The translations under genes were made by a program, and so were the position numbers. Shown here piece by piece: positions 41,106 through 48,778 of a DNA stretch of 64,000 bases (positions within the stretch are counted from its first letter, which is position 1; the number at the start of each line of letters is the position of its first letter). This DNA is from Pseudonocardia cypriaca (GTDB lineage: Bacteria > Actinomycetota > Actinomycetes > Mycobacteriales > Pseudonocardiaceae). Under the pieces are notes generated by a model. That model saw nothing but the letters and a program-made list of their open reading frames with translations. It was not told the DNA's origin and searched no databases. The DNA lies in assembly GCF_006717045.1 (NCBI RefSeq), contig NZ_VFPH01000002.1, positions 1,860,001 through 1,924,000 on the forward strand. Reading direction: 5' to 3'.

Positions 41106-42497
41106 TCAGCCGTCCCGGCCGTCCGGGGCGGTGCTGATCTTCCGGGTCGGTCCGTCGAAGGACATCGGTGCACGCCCCAGGACCGGGGGCCGCCGACCGT
41201 AGGGGTGGACCGGTGCGCCCGCAGGCGGCCCCGGCCGCCACGCGGGCGGCGGAACCGGACCCGGGAACGGGGGGTGCGGGGGCGGCCCCATCACGACGGG
41301 CCTCGGTCGCCGCCTGCGCGCCACCAGCAGCCCGACGATCACGGCGCTCAGGATCATGCCGCCCGTCGCGGCGCTCCCCCAGAACACGATGGTGGTCAGC
41401 CGGTTCTCGGACGCGTCGCCGTGCAGCTCCCGGGAGTGCTCCGCCTCGCTGCGCAGCTGGGCGATCCGGGGGTGCGTCGGCCCTTCCTGCTGGAGGTGGT
41501 CGACCGCCTCGATCGCGTCGGTGTACTCGCCGCCCCGGTAGGCGTCGAGGGCATCCCGGTACCGCAGGTCGCGCGGGCCCAGCTCGGCGCGCACACCGTT
41601 GCGGCCGAGCAGCTCGACGAACCCGCTGACCGGGACGACCAGGCTGAACAGGCCCGCGCCCGACGTGCGAACGCTGTTGATGCCGAGCACACGGCCGCTG
41701 TCGTCGACAGCGGGTCCACCGCTCGTGCCGACCTCGGGGGTGATGTTCGTCCGGTGGACGGGGCGGCCGCCGTCGGTCACGACCTCGTCGACGGAGCCGC
41801 CCTCGAACATGGGAGTGGCACCGGGGGTGATGCGCTCGCCGACGCTCTCCGAGTAGCCCGCGACGACCACCGGTGTGCCGACCGACGGGCCGGGCCCGGT
41901 GGTGAGCTCCACCGTGGGGAGGCCGGTCGTGTCGACCTTCAGCAGCCCGACGTCGCCCTGCCCGCTGGGGCGGTCGTCGACGACGCGGGCGAGCAGCCCG
42001 TCCGGCGAGGTGCCCGCGATACCGGTGACCCGGATCTCGCTCATGATCGGTGCACCGGGCGTCTCGCCCTCGACGGCCCACGCCGCCAGGCCGTGCCTGA
42101 AGACCTCGTCCAGCGGGAGGTCGGGACGACCCGCGACCACCTCTTCGGCCGCCGCCTGGACGAGAGCTTCTCGTACGCTCCAGTCGTTCGCGTCGACGCA
42201 GTGCCCTGCGGTGGCGATGTACCCGTCGGGATGCACGCCGAAGCCGCTGCACGTGAAGACGAAGGTGTACGGCTCGCCGTTGTTGGCGTAGCTGCCCTCC
42301 CTGTTGTGCACCCAGCCCCAGAACGTGCCGGTGACGCGCACGAGGGCCGGGTGCACCGTCGCGACCGCGCGTTCCGAGCCGGCGGGTGCGTCCGGCACCA
42401 CGACCACGGCTGCTGCGGGTGCGGCGCTGAGCACGGTGGTCACGAACGCCGCGGCGAGCGCCGCGGCCGAACGCGCGAGACCCCGCAGAGCGGGCAT
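41106..42497 (-). CDS. Membrane-anchored trypsin-like serine protease
   Basis: A 463-residue protein. Signal peptide 1-30 (AALAAAFVTTVLSAAPAAA), trypsin/HtrA-like protease domain with His99 (TAGHCVD), Asp182 (QGDVGLLKV) and Ser259 (GTSGGPAVDD), then a helical repeat-like stretch (310-365, YRDALDAYRGGEYTDAIEAV), one membrane helix (about 369-392), and a cytoplasmic tail rich in Pro and Arg (393-463). There is no PDZ domain. The ATG at 42497 has GGGAGG 5 nt upstream. It should act outside the membrane, anchored by its C-terminal helix. It lies downstream of a DedA gene on the same strand. Confidence 0.88.
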   Translation of the reverse strand: MPALRGLARSAAALAAAFVTTVLSAAPAAAVVVVPDAPAGSERAVATVHPALVRVTGTFWGWVHNREGSYANNGEPYTFVFTCSGFGVHPDGYIATAGHCVDANDWSVREALVQAAAEEVVAGRPDLPLDEVFRHGLAAWAVEGETPGAPIMSEIRVTGIAGTSPDGLLARVVDDRPSGQGDVGLLKVDTTGLPTVELTTGPGPSVGTPVVVAGYSESVGERITPGATPMFEGGSVDEVVTDGGRPVHRTNITPEVGTSGGPAVDDSGRVLGINSVRTSGAGLFSLVVPVSGFVELLGRNGVRAELGPRDLRYRDALDAYRGGEYTDAIEAVDHLQQEGPTHPRIAQLRSEAEHSRELHGDASENRLTTIVFWGSAATGGMILSAVIVGLLVARRRRPRPVVMGPPPHPPFPGPVPPPAWRPGPPAGAPVHPYGRRPPVLGRAPMSFDGPTRKISTAPDGRDG

Positions 42498-42609
42498 GCG
42501 AACCTCCCGGGGGCGAGGACGTCTTGGTCGGTACCTCGCGGAGCACACCACGCCGTGCGGGGAGGGGTCCCCGACGATCGCTCGCCCGGAGCGCGACGTC
42601 GCGCTCCTG

Positions 42610-43236
42610 CTACGGGCCCGGTCGGACGGCGACGACGCCGAGCTGGTGCGTGATCTGCTCGCCGTCCGTTGACCGGCGGGGGCGCAGCCGCTCCACCAGG
42701 GCGAACGCGCCGGCGGTGACGGCTCCCATGGCGATACCGGCCAGCAGGCCGCGCAGGGGGTCACCGCCCGTGAGCGGGCCCAGCAGCAGCCCGACCCCCA
42801 TCATGTAGCAGGCCCACAGCGCCGAGCTGGCGAGCGAGCAGGGCAGGAACCGGCGCGGCGAGAGGCCGTACCTCCCGGCGGCGGTGGTGCTGACCAGCCG
42901 CCCCGCGGGCACGAACCGCGCCCCGACGATCGTGACGGCGGGCCGGTCGGCGATGTTGCGCCGCACCCATCCCCCGAGGCCACCGGTGCCGGGACGGGCC
43001 AGCCTGCGCGACGTGCGCCCGAGCGCGAAGAGCAGGTGGTCACCCGCCACCGACCCCACGAAGGCCGCCGCGAACAGCCCCAGCGCCATCGGCACGTCCT
43101 CCATGCCGATCGCCACCGCGGACGCCGTCATGAGCAACGGCTCGCTCGGCACCACCGGGAACGGCCCGTCCAGCGCCACGAGCAGCGCGAGCGCCGGCAG
43201 CACCCACGCGCTGTGAAGCAGCAGTGCGACGTCCAT
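42610..43236 (-). CDS. DedA family membrane protein
   Basis: A 208-residue protein with about five membrane segments. The DedA/SNARE-associated motifs are LDGPFPVVPSEPLLMTASAV, FAAAFVGSVAGDHLLFALGR, IVGARFVPAGRLVSTTAAGR and RFLPCSLASSALWACYMMGV. The family includes lipid scramblases (undecaprenyl phosphate or phosphatidylethanolamine). ATG at 43236. It is a close paralogue of the gene at 62469-63074; both lie next to a trypsin-like protease gene. Confidence 0.9.
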   Translation of the reverse strand: MDVALLLHSAWVLPALALLVALDGPFPVVPSEPLLMTASAVAIGMEDVPMALGLFAAAFVGSVAGDHLLFALGRTSRRLARPGTGGLGGWVRRNIADRPAVTIVGARFVPAGRLVSTTAAGRYGLSPRRFLPCSLASSALWACYMMGVGLLLGPLTGGDPLRGLLAGIAMGAVTAGAFALVERLRPRRSTDGEQITHQLGVVAVRPGP

Positions 43237-43414
43237 CCCGCCCCCCTCGACCAGGTACCAGCGTGGTCGGCGGGGGCGCTGTGATCACTGGCGGAGACAC
43301 CCCGTTCGTGACGGGGGGAAACCCCACCCCAGGCACTACGGTGACCGCGGGTGCGCAGCGGGTGACCGTTGCGGCTGCGTTATCGGACCGTGACGGCTGC
43401 GTACGCCAGAGGGG

Positions 43415-43443
43415 TTGACGCTACCCCCTGTTAGCGCTCACAT
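43415..43443 (+). promoter_or_regulatory. Putative chvE promoter with LacI-type operator
   Basis: TTGACG at 43415-43420 and TCACAT at 43438-43443, 17 bp apart, form a plausible sigma-70-type promoter. The imperfect palindrome TGTTAGCGCTCACA (43429-43442, symmetric in 12 of 14 positions) overlaps the -10 box and has the central CG and AGCGCT core of LacI-family operators. It lies 66-79 bp before the chvE start. No LacI-family gene is in the window, so the repressor must be encoded elsewhere. Confidence 0.5.
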
Positions 43444-43507
43444 TGGGTCGCCCGCCCACCGCGGGACGGCCCGGCTCATCTACGGGCAGGCATCTCGAGG
43501 AGGAGAC

Positions 43508-44680
43508 GTGCACAAGAAGCTCGGATTGGTCGCCGCGGGCGCCGTCATGGCGTTCGCGCTGGCGGCCTGTGCCGGCGGAGGCGCCGGTGGCGGTGGCGGC
43601 GCCGGTGGCGGCGGCGGCGCCCCTGCGCAGCAGCAGCCGGGAGACCTGCTCGTCGGCGTGGCTATGCCCACCCAGGAGTCCGAGCGGTGGATCGCCGACG
43701 GCAACTCCGTCAAGGAGCAGCTCGAGCAGGCCGGCTACCAGGTCAGCCTGCAGTTCGGGAACAACGACATCCCGACGCAGTCGCAGCAGATCGACCAGAT
43801 GATCACCCAGGGCGCCGACGCGCTGATCATCGCCGCGATCGACGGCACGGCGCTCTCCAGCCAGCTGCAGACGGCCAAGTCGCAGAACATCCCGGTCATC
43901 TCCTACGACCGGCTCATCCGCAACAGCCCGAACGTCGACTTCTACGTCACGTTCGACAACTTCCAGGTGGGCGTCGCGCAGGCCGAGGCGCTGCTGACCG
44001 GGCTCGGCATCAAGAACGCCGACGGCTCGCAGGGCACGGCCACCGGGCCGTTCAACGTCGAGCTCTTCGCCGGCTCACTGGACGACAACAACGCCTTCTT
44101 CTTCTGGAACGGCGCGATGTCGGTGCTGCAGCCGCTGCTCGACAACGGCACGCTCGTCGTCAAGAGCGGCCAGCGGGCGATCGAGCAGGCCGCCATCCTG
44201 CGCTGGCAGCAGGAGACCGCGCAGCGGCGCATGGAGGACCTGCTGACCTCCGCCTACAGCGACGGCAGCAAGGTCAACGGCGTCCTGTCGCCGTACGACG
44301 GCCTGTCCCGCGGCATCATCACCGCGCTGCAGAACGCCGGCTACGGCCCGACGACCGCCGGCGGCGCCAACCCGATGCCCATCGTCACCGGGCAGGACGC
44401 GGAGATCGCGTCGGTCAAGCTGATCTCCGACGGCGTGCAGAGCTCGACGATCTTCAAGGACACCCGCCAGCTGGCCGAGCAGGGCGTCATCGCCACCAAG
44501 GCCTACCTCTCGGGCAGCCAGCCCCAGGCCAACGACACCACGACGTACGACAACGGGGTCAAGGTCGTCCCGTCGTACCTCCTGCCGGTCGTCACGGTCT
44601 ACAAGGACAACATCCAGTCCGCGCTCATCGACACCGGCTACTGGACGGCCCAGGAGGTCGCCAACGGTCAGGCGAGCTGA
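43508..44680 (+). CDS. chvE: Multiple monosaccharide ABC transporter, substrate-binding lipoprotein (ChvE-like)
   Basis: A 390-residue lipoprotein. The signal peptide ends in the lipobox LAAC (Cys21), followed by a Gly-rich linker, then a periplasmic-binding-protein fold of the ChvE/xylose type: VGVAMPTQESERWIADGNSV, QQIDQMITQGADALIIAAID, NIPVISYDRLIRN and NGVLSPYDGLSRGIITALQ. GTG at 43508 has GAGGAGG about 5 nt upstream; a longer ATG frame from 43415 overlaps the promoter. It binds aldose monosaccharides and passes them to MmsB. Confidence 0.93.
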   Translation: MHKKLGLVAAGAVMAFALAACAGGGAGGGGGAGGGGGAPAQQQPGDLLVGVAMPTQESERWIADGNSVKEQLEQAGYQVSLQFGNNDIPTQSQQIDQMITQGADALIIAAIDGTALSSQLQTAKSQNIPVISYDRLIRNSPNVDFYVTFDNFQVGVAQAEALLTGLGIKNADGSQGTATGPFNVELFAGSLDDNNAFFFWNGAMSVLQPLLDNGTLVVKSGQRAIEQAAILRWQQETAQRRMEDLLTSAYSDGSKVNGVLSPYDGLSRGIITALQNAGYGPTTAGGANPMPIVTGQDAEIASVKLISDGVQSSTIFKDTRQLAEQGVIATKAYLSGSQPQANDTTTYDNGVKVVPSYLLPVVTVYKDNIQSALIDTGYWTAQEVANGQAS

Positions 44681-44696
44681 CGCGGGCTCCAGAACG

Positions 44697-44734
44697 CGGC
44701 GGGTCCCGGCTGCACAGGCTGCCGGGGCCCGCCG
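44697..44734 (+). other. Intercistronic stem-loop between chvE and mmsA
   Basis: Arms 44697-44710 (CGGCGGGTCCCGGC) and 44721-44734 pair over 14 bp with one T/G pair and a 10-nt loop, 16 nt after the chvE stop. Such hairpins after binding-protein genes commonly protect the upstream mRNA or partly terminate, giving more binding protein than transporter. The next gene starts 80 bp later. Confidence 0.6.
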
Positions 44735-44814
44735 AACCACGCACAATCAGGCCGTATCCGCGGGGGGCAACCACAACGCGCACCACGAGGACGACCTAGA
44801 GATCGAAGAGGTTC

Positions 44815-46353
44815 ATGGACGACTACATCCTGGAGATGCGCGGCATCACCAAGACCTTCCCCGGCGTCAAGGCACTGTCGGACGTGAACTTCGCCGTGCG
44901 ACGCGGGGAGATCCACGCGATCTGCGGTGAGAACGGCGCCGGCAAGTCGACGCTGATGAAGGTCCTCTCCGGCGTCCACCCCACCGGCGACTACGAGGGC
45001 GAGATCGTCTACGACGGCGAGACCGTCCAGTTCTCGGGCATCCGCGACAGCGAGCACGTCGGCATCGTGATCATCCACCAGGAGCTCGCCCTGGTCCCCT
45101 ACCTGTCGATCGCCGAGAACATCTTCCTGGGCAACGAGCGCAGGGGTAAGAGCGGGCTGATCGACTGGAACCGGACCAACGCCGACGCCACCCGGCTACT
45201 CGCCGAGGTCGGCCTCGACGAGTCCGCCGTCACGCCCGTCGGCCAGCTCGGGGTGGGCAAGCAGCAGCTCGTCGAGATCGCGAAGGCCCTGTCGAAGGAC
45301 GTGCGGCTGCTGATCCTCGACGAGCCGACCGCAGCGCTGAACGACAACGACTCGGCCCACCTGCTCGACCTGCTGCGCGCGCTCAAGGACCGCGGCATCA
45401 CCTCGATCATGATCTCGCACAAGCTGAACGAGATCATCAGCATCGCCGACCGCACCACCGTCATCCGCGACGGCCGCACCGTCGAGACCATGGACATGAG
45501 CGATCCGGAGTCGACGCAGGACCGGATCATCCGCGGGATGGTGGGCCGCGACCTCGAGAGCTTCTACCCCGATCGGGAGTCGGAGCCCGGCGAGGAGGTG
45601 CTGCGCATCGAGGACTGGACGGTCTGGCACCCCACGCAGGACCGGACGGTCGTCGAGGGAGCCAACTTCACCGCGCGCGCAGGCGAGGTCGTCGGGATCG
45701 CCGGGCTCATGGGCGCCGGCCGCACCGAACTGGCGATGAGCATCTTCGGGCGGTCGTACGGGCGCAACATCTCCGGCCGGATCTTCGTGCACGGCAAGGA
45801 GGTGCGCACGCGCACCGTGGCCGAGGCGATCGCCAACGGCATCGCCTACGCCACGGAGGACCGCAAGCGCTACGGCCTCAACCTCATCGAGGACATCCGG
45901 CGCAACGTCTCGGCCGCCGCGCTCGACAAGCTCGCCACCCGCGGCTGGGTCAACGGCAACGAGGAGATCAAGGTCGCCGAGGAGAGCCGGCGCAGCCTCA
46001 ACATCAAGGCGCCGAGCGTCATGAGCGTCGTGGGCAAGCTGTCCGGCGGCAACCAGCAGAAGGTCGTGCTGTCCAAGTGGCTGTTCACAGACCCGGACGT
46101 GCTGATACTCGACGAGCCCACCCGCGGTATCGACGTCGGCGCCAAGTACGAGATCTACCTCATCATCAACCGGCTCGTCGCGGCGGGCAAGGCGGTGGTC
46201 GTGATCTCGTCCGAGCTGCCGGAGCTGCTCGGCATCTGCGACCGCATCTACACGCTGTCCGCGGGCCGGATCACCGGTGAGGTGCCGGTGCGGGAAGCGA
46301 CCCAGGAGACCCTGATGGCCCTCATGACCAAGGAGAGGGAGACCGCGGCATGA
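44815..46353 (+). CDS. mmsA: Multiple monosaccharide ABC transporter, ATP-binding protein (MmsA/GguA)
   Basis: A 512-residue tandem ATPase. Domain 1 has Walker A GENGAGKST (38-46) and Walker B LLILDEPTAAL. Domain 2 has a degenerate P-loop GLMGAGRTE, as is normal for sugar ATPases of this type, the signature LSGGNQQKV and Walker B VLILDEPTRGIDVG. Full-length, like RbsA/XylG/GguA. ATG at 44815. The TGA overlaps the mmsB ATG by 4 bp. Confidence 0.95.
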   Translation: MDDYILEMRGITKTFPGVKALSDVNFAVRRGEIHAICGENGAGKSTLMKVLSGVHPTGDYEGEIVYDGETVQFSGIRDSEHVGIVIIHQELALVPYLSIAENIFLGNERRGKSGLIDWNRTNADATRLLAEVGLDESAVTPVGQLGVGKQQLVEIAKALSKDVRLLILDEPTAALNDNDSAHLLDLLRALKDRGITSIMISHKLNEIISIADRTTVIRDGRTVETMDMSDPESTQDRIIRGMVGRDLESFYPDRESEPGEEVLRIEDWTVWHPTQDRTVVEGANFTARAGEVVGIAGLMGAGRTELAMSIFGRSYGRNISGRIFVHGKEVRTRTVAEAIANGIAYATEDRKRYGLNLIEDIRRNVSAAALDKLATRGWVNGNEEIKVAEESRRSLNIKAPSVMSVVGKLSGGNQQKVVLSKWLFTDPDVLILDEPTRGIDVGAKYEIYLIINRLVAAGKAVVVISSELPELLGICDRIYTLSAGRITGEVPVREATQETLMALMTKERETAA

Positions 46354-47594
46354 CCAGGACCGCACCCCCCGAGGAGAAGGCGCCCGAGGGCGCCAGCACG
46401 TCGGTCGCGCTGCACACCGGCACGAGCAACGTCCGGGAGCTGCTCACCCGCAACATGCGGCAGAGCGGCATCTACGTGGCGTTCGTGGCCATCATCGCCC
46501 TGTTCGCGATCCTGACCGACGGCGTATCGCTCAGCCCGATCAACATCACGAACATCATCCTGCAGTACTCGTACATCCTGGTGCTGGCGATCGGCATGGT
46601 CATCGTGATCATCGCCGGGCACATCGACCTGTCCGTGGGGTCGGTGGTCGCGCTCACCGGCGCGATCTCGGCGGTCCTGGTCATCCAGCAGGGTCTGCCC
46701 TGGTGGGTGGGGATCATCGCCGCGCTCGCCACCGGAGTGGTGATCGGCGCATGGCACGGGTTCTGGGTGGCCTACGTCGGCATCCCGGCGTTCATCGTGA
46801 CGCTCGCAGGCATGCTCCTGTTCCGCGGCCTCACCCAGCAGGTGCTCGGCAACATCTCGCTCTCGCCGTTCCCCGCGGAGTACCAGCAGGTCGCCACCGG
46901 ATTCCTCAACGGGCTCCTCGGCGGCCCCGGCTACGACATCTTCACGCTGCTCATCGGCGCGATCGGGGTGGCCGGATACGCGGTGAGCGGGTTCCGCACC
47001 CGCCTGGCCCGCATCACCTACCAGCAGCCGGTCGAGTCGTTCCCGCTGTTCGTCACCCGGGTCGTGCTGGTCGGCGCCGTCGTCATGTACTTCGCGTGGC
47101 AGCTCGCCAACGCGCGCGGCCTGCCCGTCGTGCTGATCATCCTCGGTGCACTCGTGCTCGCATACGGCGTGGTCACCCGGCGCTCGGTGTTCGGGCGGCA
47201 GGTCTACGCGATCGGCGGCAACCTGTCGGCCGCGACGCTCTCCGGCGTCAAGGTCAAGGCCGTCAACTTCTGGATCTTCGTCAACATGGGCGTCCTGTCC
47301 GCGGTCGCGGGGATCATCTTCTCCTCCCGCTCCAACGGCGCCCAGCCGGCGGCGGGCAACATGTTCGAGCTCGACGCCATCGCCGCGGCGTTCATCGGCG
47401 GCGCGGCCGTGACCGGCGGCGTCGGCACCGTCGTCGGCGCCGTGGTCGGTGGCCTGATCATGGCGGTCATGAGCAACGGCATGCAGCTCATGGGCGTCGA
47501 GCAGCCGATCCAGTCCGTCGTCAAGGGCATCGTGCTGCTGCTGGCCGTGGCCTTCGACATCTACAACAAGCGGCGGGCGGGCTCGTCGCGCTGA
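46350..47594 (+). CDS. mmsB: Multiple monosaccharide ABC transporter, permease (MmsB/GguB)
   Basis: A 414-residue permease with about 10-11 membrane helices. The family motifs are GHIDLSVGSVVALTGAISAV, WVAYVGIPAFIVTLAGMLLF, YAIGGNLSAATLSGVKVKAV and AAFIGGAAVTGGVGTVVGAV. The cytoplasmic N terminus has about 45 residues. ATG at 46350, coupled to mmsA. The longer middle section (helix-loop after FLNGLLGG) distinguishes it from RbsC and matches XylH/GguB. Confidence 0.95.
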   Translation: MTRTAPPEEKAPEGASTSVALHTGTSNVRELLTRNMRQSGIYVAFVAIIALFAILTDGVSLSPINITNIILQYSYILVLAIGMVIVIIAGHIDLSVGSVVALTGAISAVLVIQQGLPWWVGIIAALATGVVIGAWHGFWVAYVGIPAFIVTLAGMLLFRGLTQQVLGNISLSPFPAEYQQVATGFLNGLLGGPGYDIFTLLIGAIGVAGYAVSGFRTRLARITYQQPVESFPLFVTRVVLVGAVVMYFAWQLANARGLPVVLIILGALVLAYGVVTRRSVFGRQVYAIGGNLSAATLSGVKVKAVNFWIFVNMGVLSAVAGIIFSSRSNGAQPAAGNMFELDAIAAAFIGGAAVTGGVGTVVGAVVGGLIMAVMSNGMQLMGVEQPIQSVVKGIVLLLAVAFDIYNKRRAGSSR

Positions 47595-47610
47595 TCCACG
47601 GTTCGAGGAC

Positions 47611-47646
47611 GTGAGCGGGGTTCCGGCGGCGCCGGGCCCCGCTCAC
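47611..47646 (+). terminator. Terminator hairpin after mmsB
   Basis: Perfect 10-bp stem GTGAGCGGGG / CCCCGCTCAC (47611-47620, 47637-47646), 16 nt after the mmsB stop. Its GC loop can fold further (CCGGCGGCGCCGG). The same stem sequence recurs in the inverted repeats that bracket the next gene. Confidence 0.7.
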
Positions 47647-47705
47647 GCCTTTGTCAGGCCGTCCCTTGCCCGGGCGGGCCGGCGGCCCCCGGTCGTCGGT
47701 GGTTG

Positions 47706-48762
47706 TCCACACGCTCGACGTCGACAAGAGCGGGGATTTGCAGGCGCCCAACCCCGCTCATGTCTACGCCGAGCGGGATTTCCGAAATGGGCTCGAGAAG
47801 CAGTGCGGCTGGGCGATGCTTCGCGGGTGCGGGACGTCGGGGGGTGGCCGGTCGCGTTCCGCGGCACCGCCGCGGTTGCCGCCGGCCTGGTCACCCCGGA
47901 CGTGCTGCGCGGCCCGCGGTTCCTGCGACTGTTCCCCGACACCTACATCACCGCACCCGACCACGGCCCACCCGATCTGAAGCTGCGCTCGAATGCCGCC
48001 TACCGCTACGTGGAGGGGAAGGGGGTGCTGTCGGGCTACTCCGCCGCCGAGGTGCTCGGCGCCTCCTGCGGGCCATGGGACGCCCCGGCCGAGGTCACCG
48101 TGCCCCATCGCGGCCAGCGCAGCCGCCCCGGCCTGCTCGTGCACCGCACGAGCTTGCATCCAGGTGAGATCACCGAGATGAAGGGCCTCAAGGCCACCAG
48201 CCCGCTGCGCACCGCGTATGACCTGGCGCGCCGCGGTGACCTGGTGGAGCGGGTGGTGGCAGTGGACCGCCTGGCCAACGTCCACCGCTTCGACCCGGAC
48301 CTGCTGCTGAACTTCAGCGCCCGCTACCGGGGCACCCGCGGGAACGAACTCGTGCCCACCGTGCTGGCCCACGCCGATCGTCGCGCCGGGTCGCCGATGG
48401 AGACGCGGCTGCGGATGCTGATCGTGCAGGCCGGGTTGCCGAAGCCGCAGGTGCAGTGGGCGGTGCAGGACGAACGCACTCGGACCGCCGTCTGGCTCGA
48501 CCTCGCGTGGCCGGAGCTGATGATCGGGATCGAGTACGAGGGCGAGGGCCACACCGAACCGGAACAGGTGCTACGCGACGTCGGGCGCTACACCGGCCTG
48601 GTCGACAGGCGCTGGCGCATCTACCGCTACACCAAGTTCGAGATCCTCCGGCGGCCCGGCCTGATCGTCGCGCAGCTGACCCGCGCGTGGGAATGCGCGG
48701 GGTAGACGTGAGCGGGGTCTGGAGCCGCTGAAACCCCGTCACGTCTACCTCGAGCGTGTGGA
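47706..48762. mobile_element. Inverted-repeat-bracketed cassette carrying a nuclease-fold gene
   Basis: The left repeat 47706-47765 and right repeat 48704-48762 are inverted copies about 60 bp long, matching at roughly 46 of 60 positions by eye. The outer 20 bp match 18 of 20 (TCCACACGCTCGACGTCGAC against TCCACACGCTCGAGGTAGAC). Each repeat is itself a hairpin with AGCGGGG...CCCCG arms. Only one gene (47827-48705) lies inside. This looks like a small mobile or domesticated cassette. No transposase and no clear target duplication were found. Confidence 0.5.
47827..48705 (+). CDS. AbiEi/DUF559-like protein with endonuclease-type C-terminal domain
   Basis: A 292-residue protein. The N-terminal part (PVAFRGTAAVAAGLVTPDVL, then FLRLFPDTYITAP) resembles the winged-helix N terminus of AbiEi-like antitoxins. 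The C-terminal part (RTAVWLDLAWPELMIGIEYE ... EGHTEPEQVLRDVGRY, about 220-290) looks like a very-short-patch-repair/DUF559 endonuclease fold with D/E-x-E residues and a final YTKFEILRRPGLIVAQL. GTG at 47827 was chosen; the frame is open further upstream but crosses the repeat. No toxin partner is adjacent. It fills the cassette 47706-48762. The function is unknown. Confidence 0.65.
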   Translation: MRDVGGWPVAFRGTAAVAAGLVTPDVLRGPRFLRLFPDTYITAPDHGPPDLKLRSNAAYRYVEGKGVLSGYSAAEVLGASCGPWDAPAEVTVPHRGQRSRPGLLVHRTSLHPGEITEMKGLKATSPLRTAYDLARRGDLVERVVAVDRLANVHRFDPDLLLNFSARYRGTRGNELVPTVLAHADRRAGSPMETRLRMLIVQAGLPKPQVQWAVQDERTRTAVWLDLAWPELMIGIEYEGEGHTEPEQVLRDVGRYTGLVDRRWRIYRYTKFEILRRPGLIVAQLTRAWECAG

Positions 48763-48778
48763 TGGCCGAACAGCCGGC

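Noticed and set aside
47611..47826. An extension of the AbiEi/DUF559-like gene to an ATG at 47611 or 47651.
   Set aside because: The added residues would read through the mmsB terminator hairpin and the left inverted repeat, are Arg/Pro/Gly-rich, and match nothing conserved.
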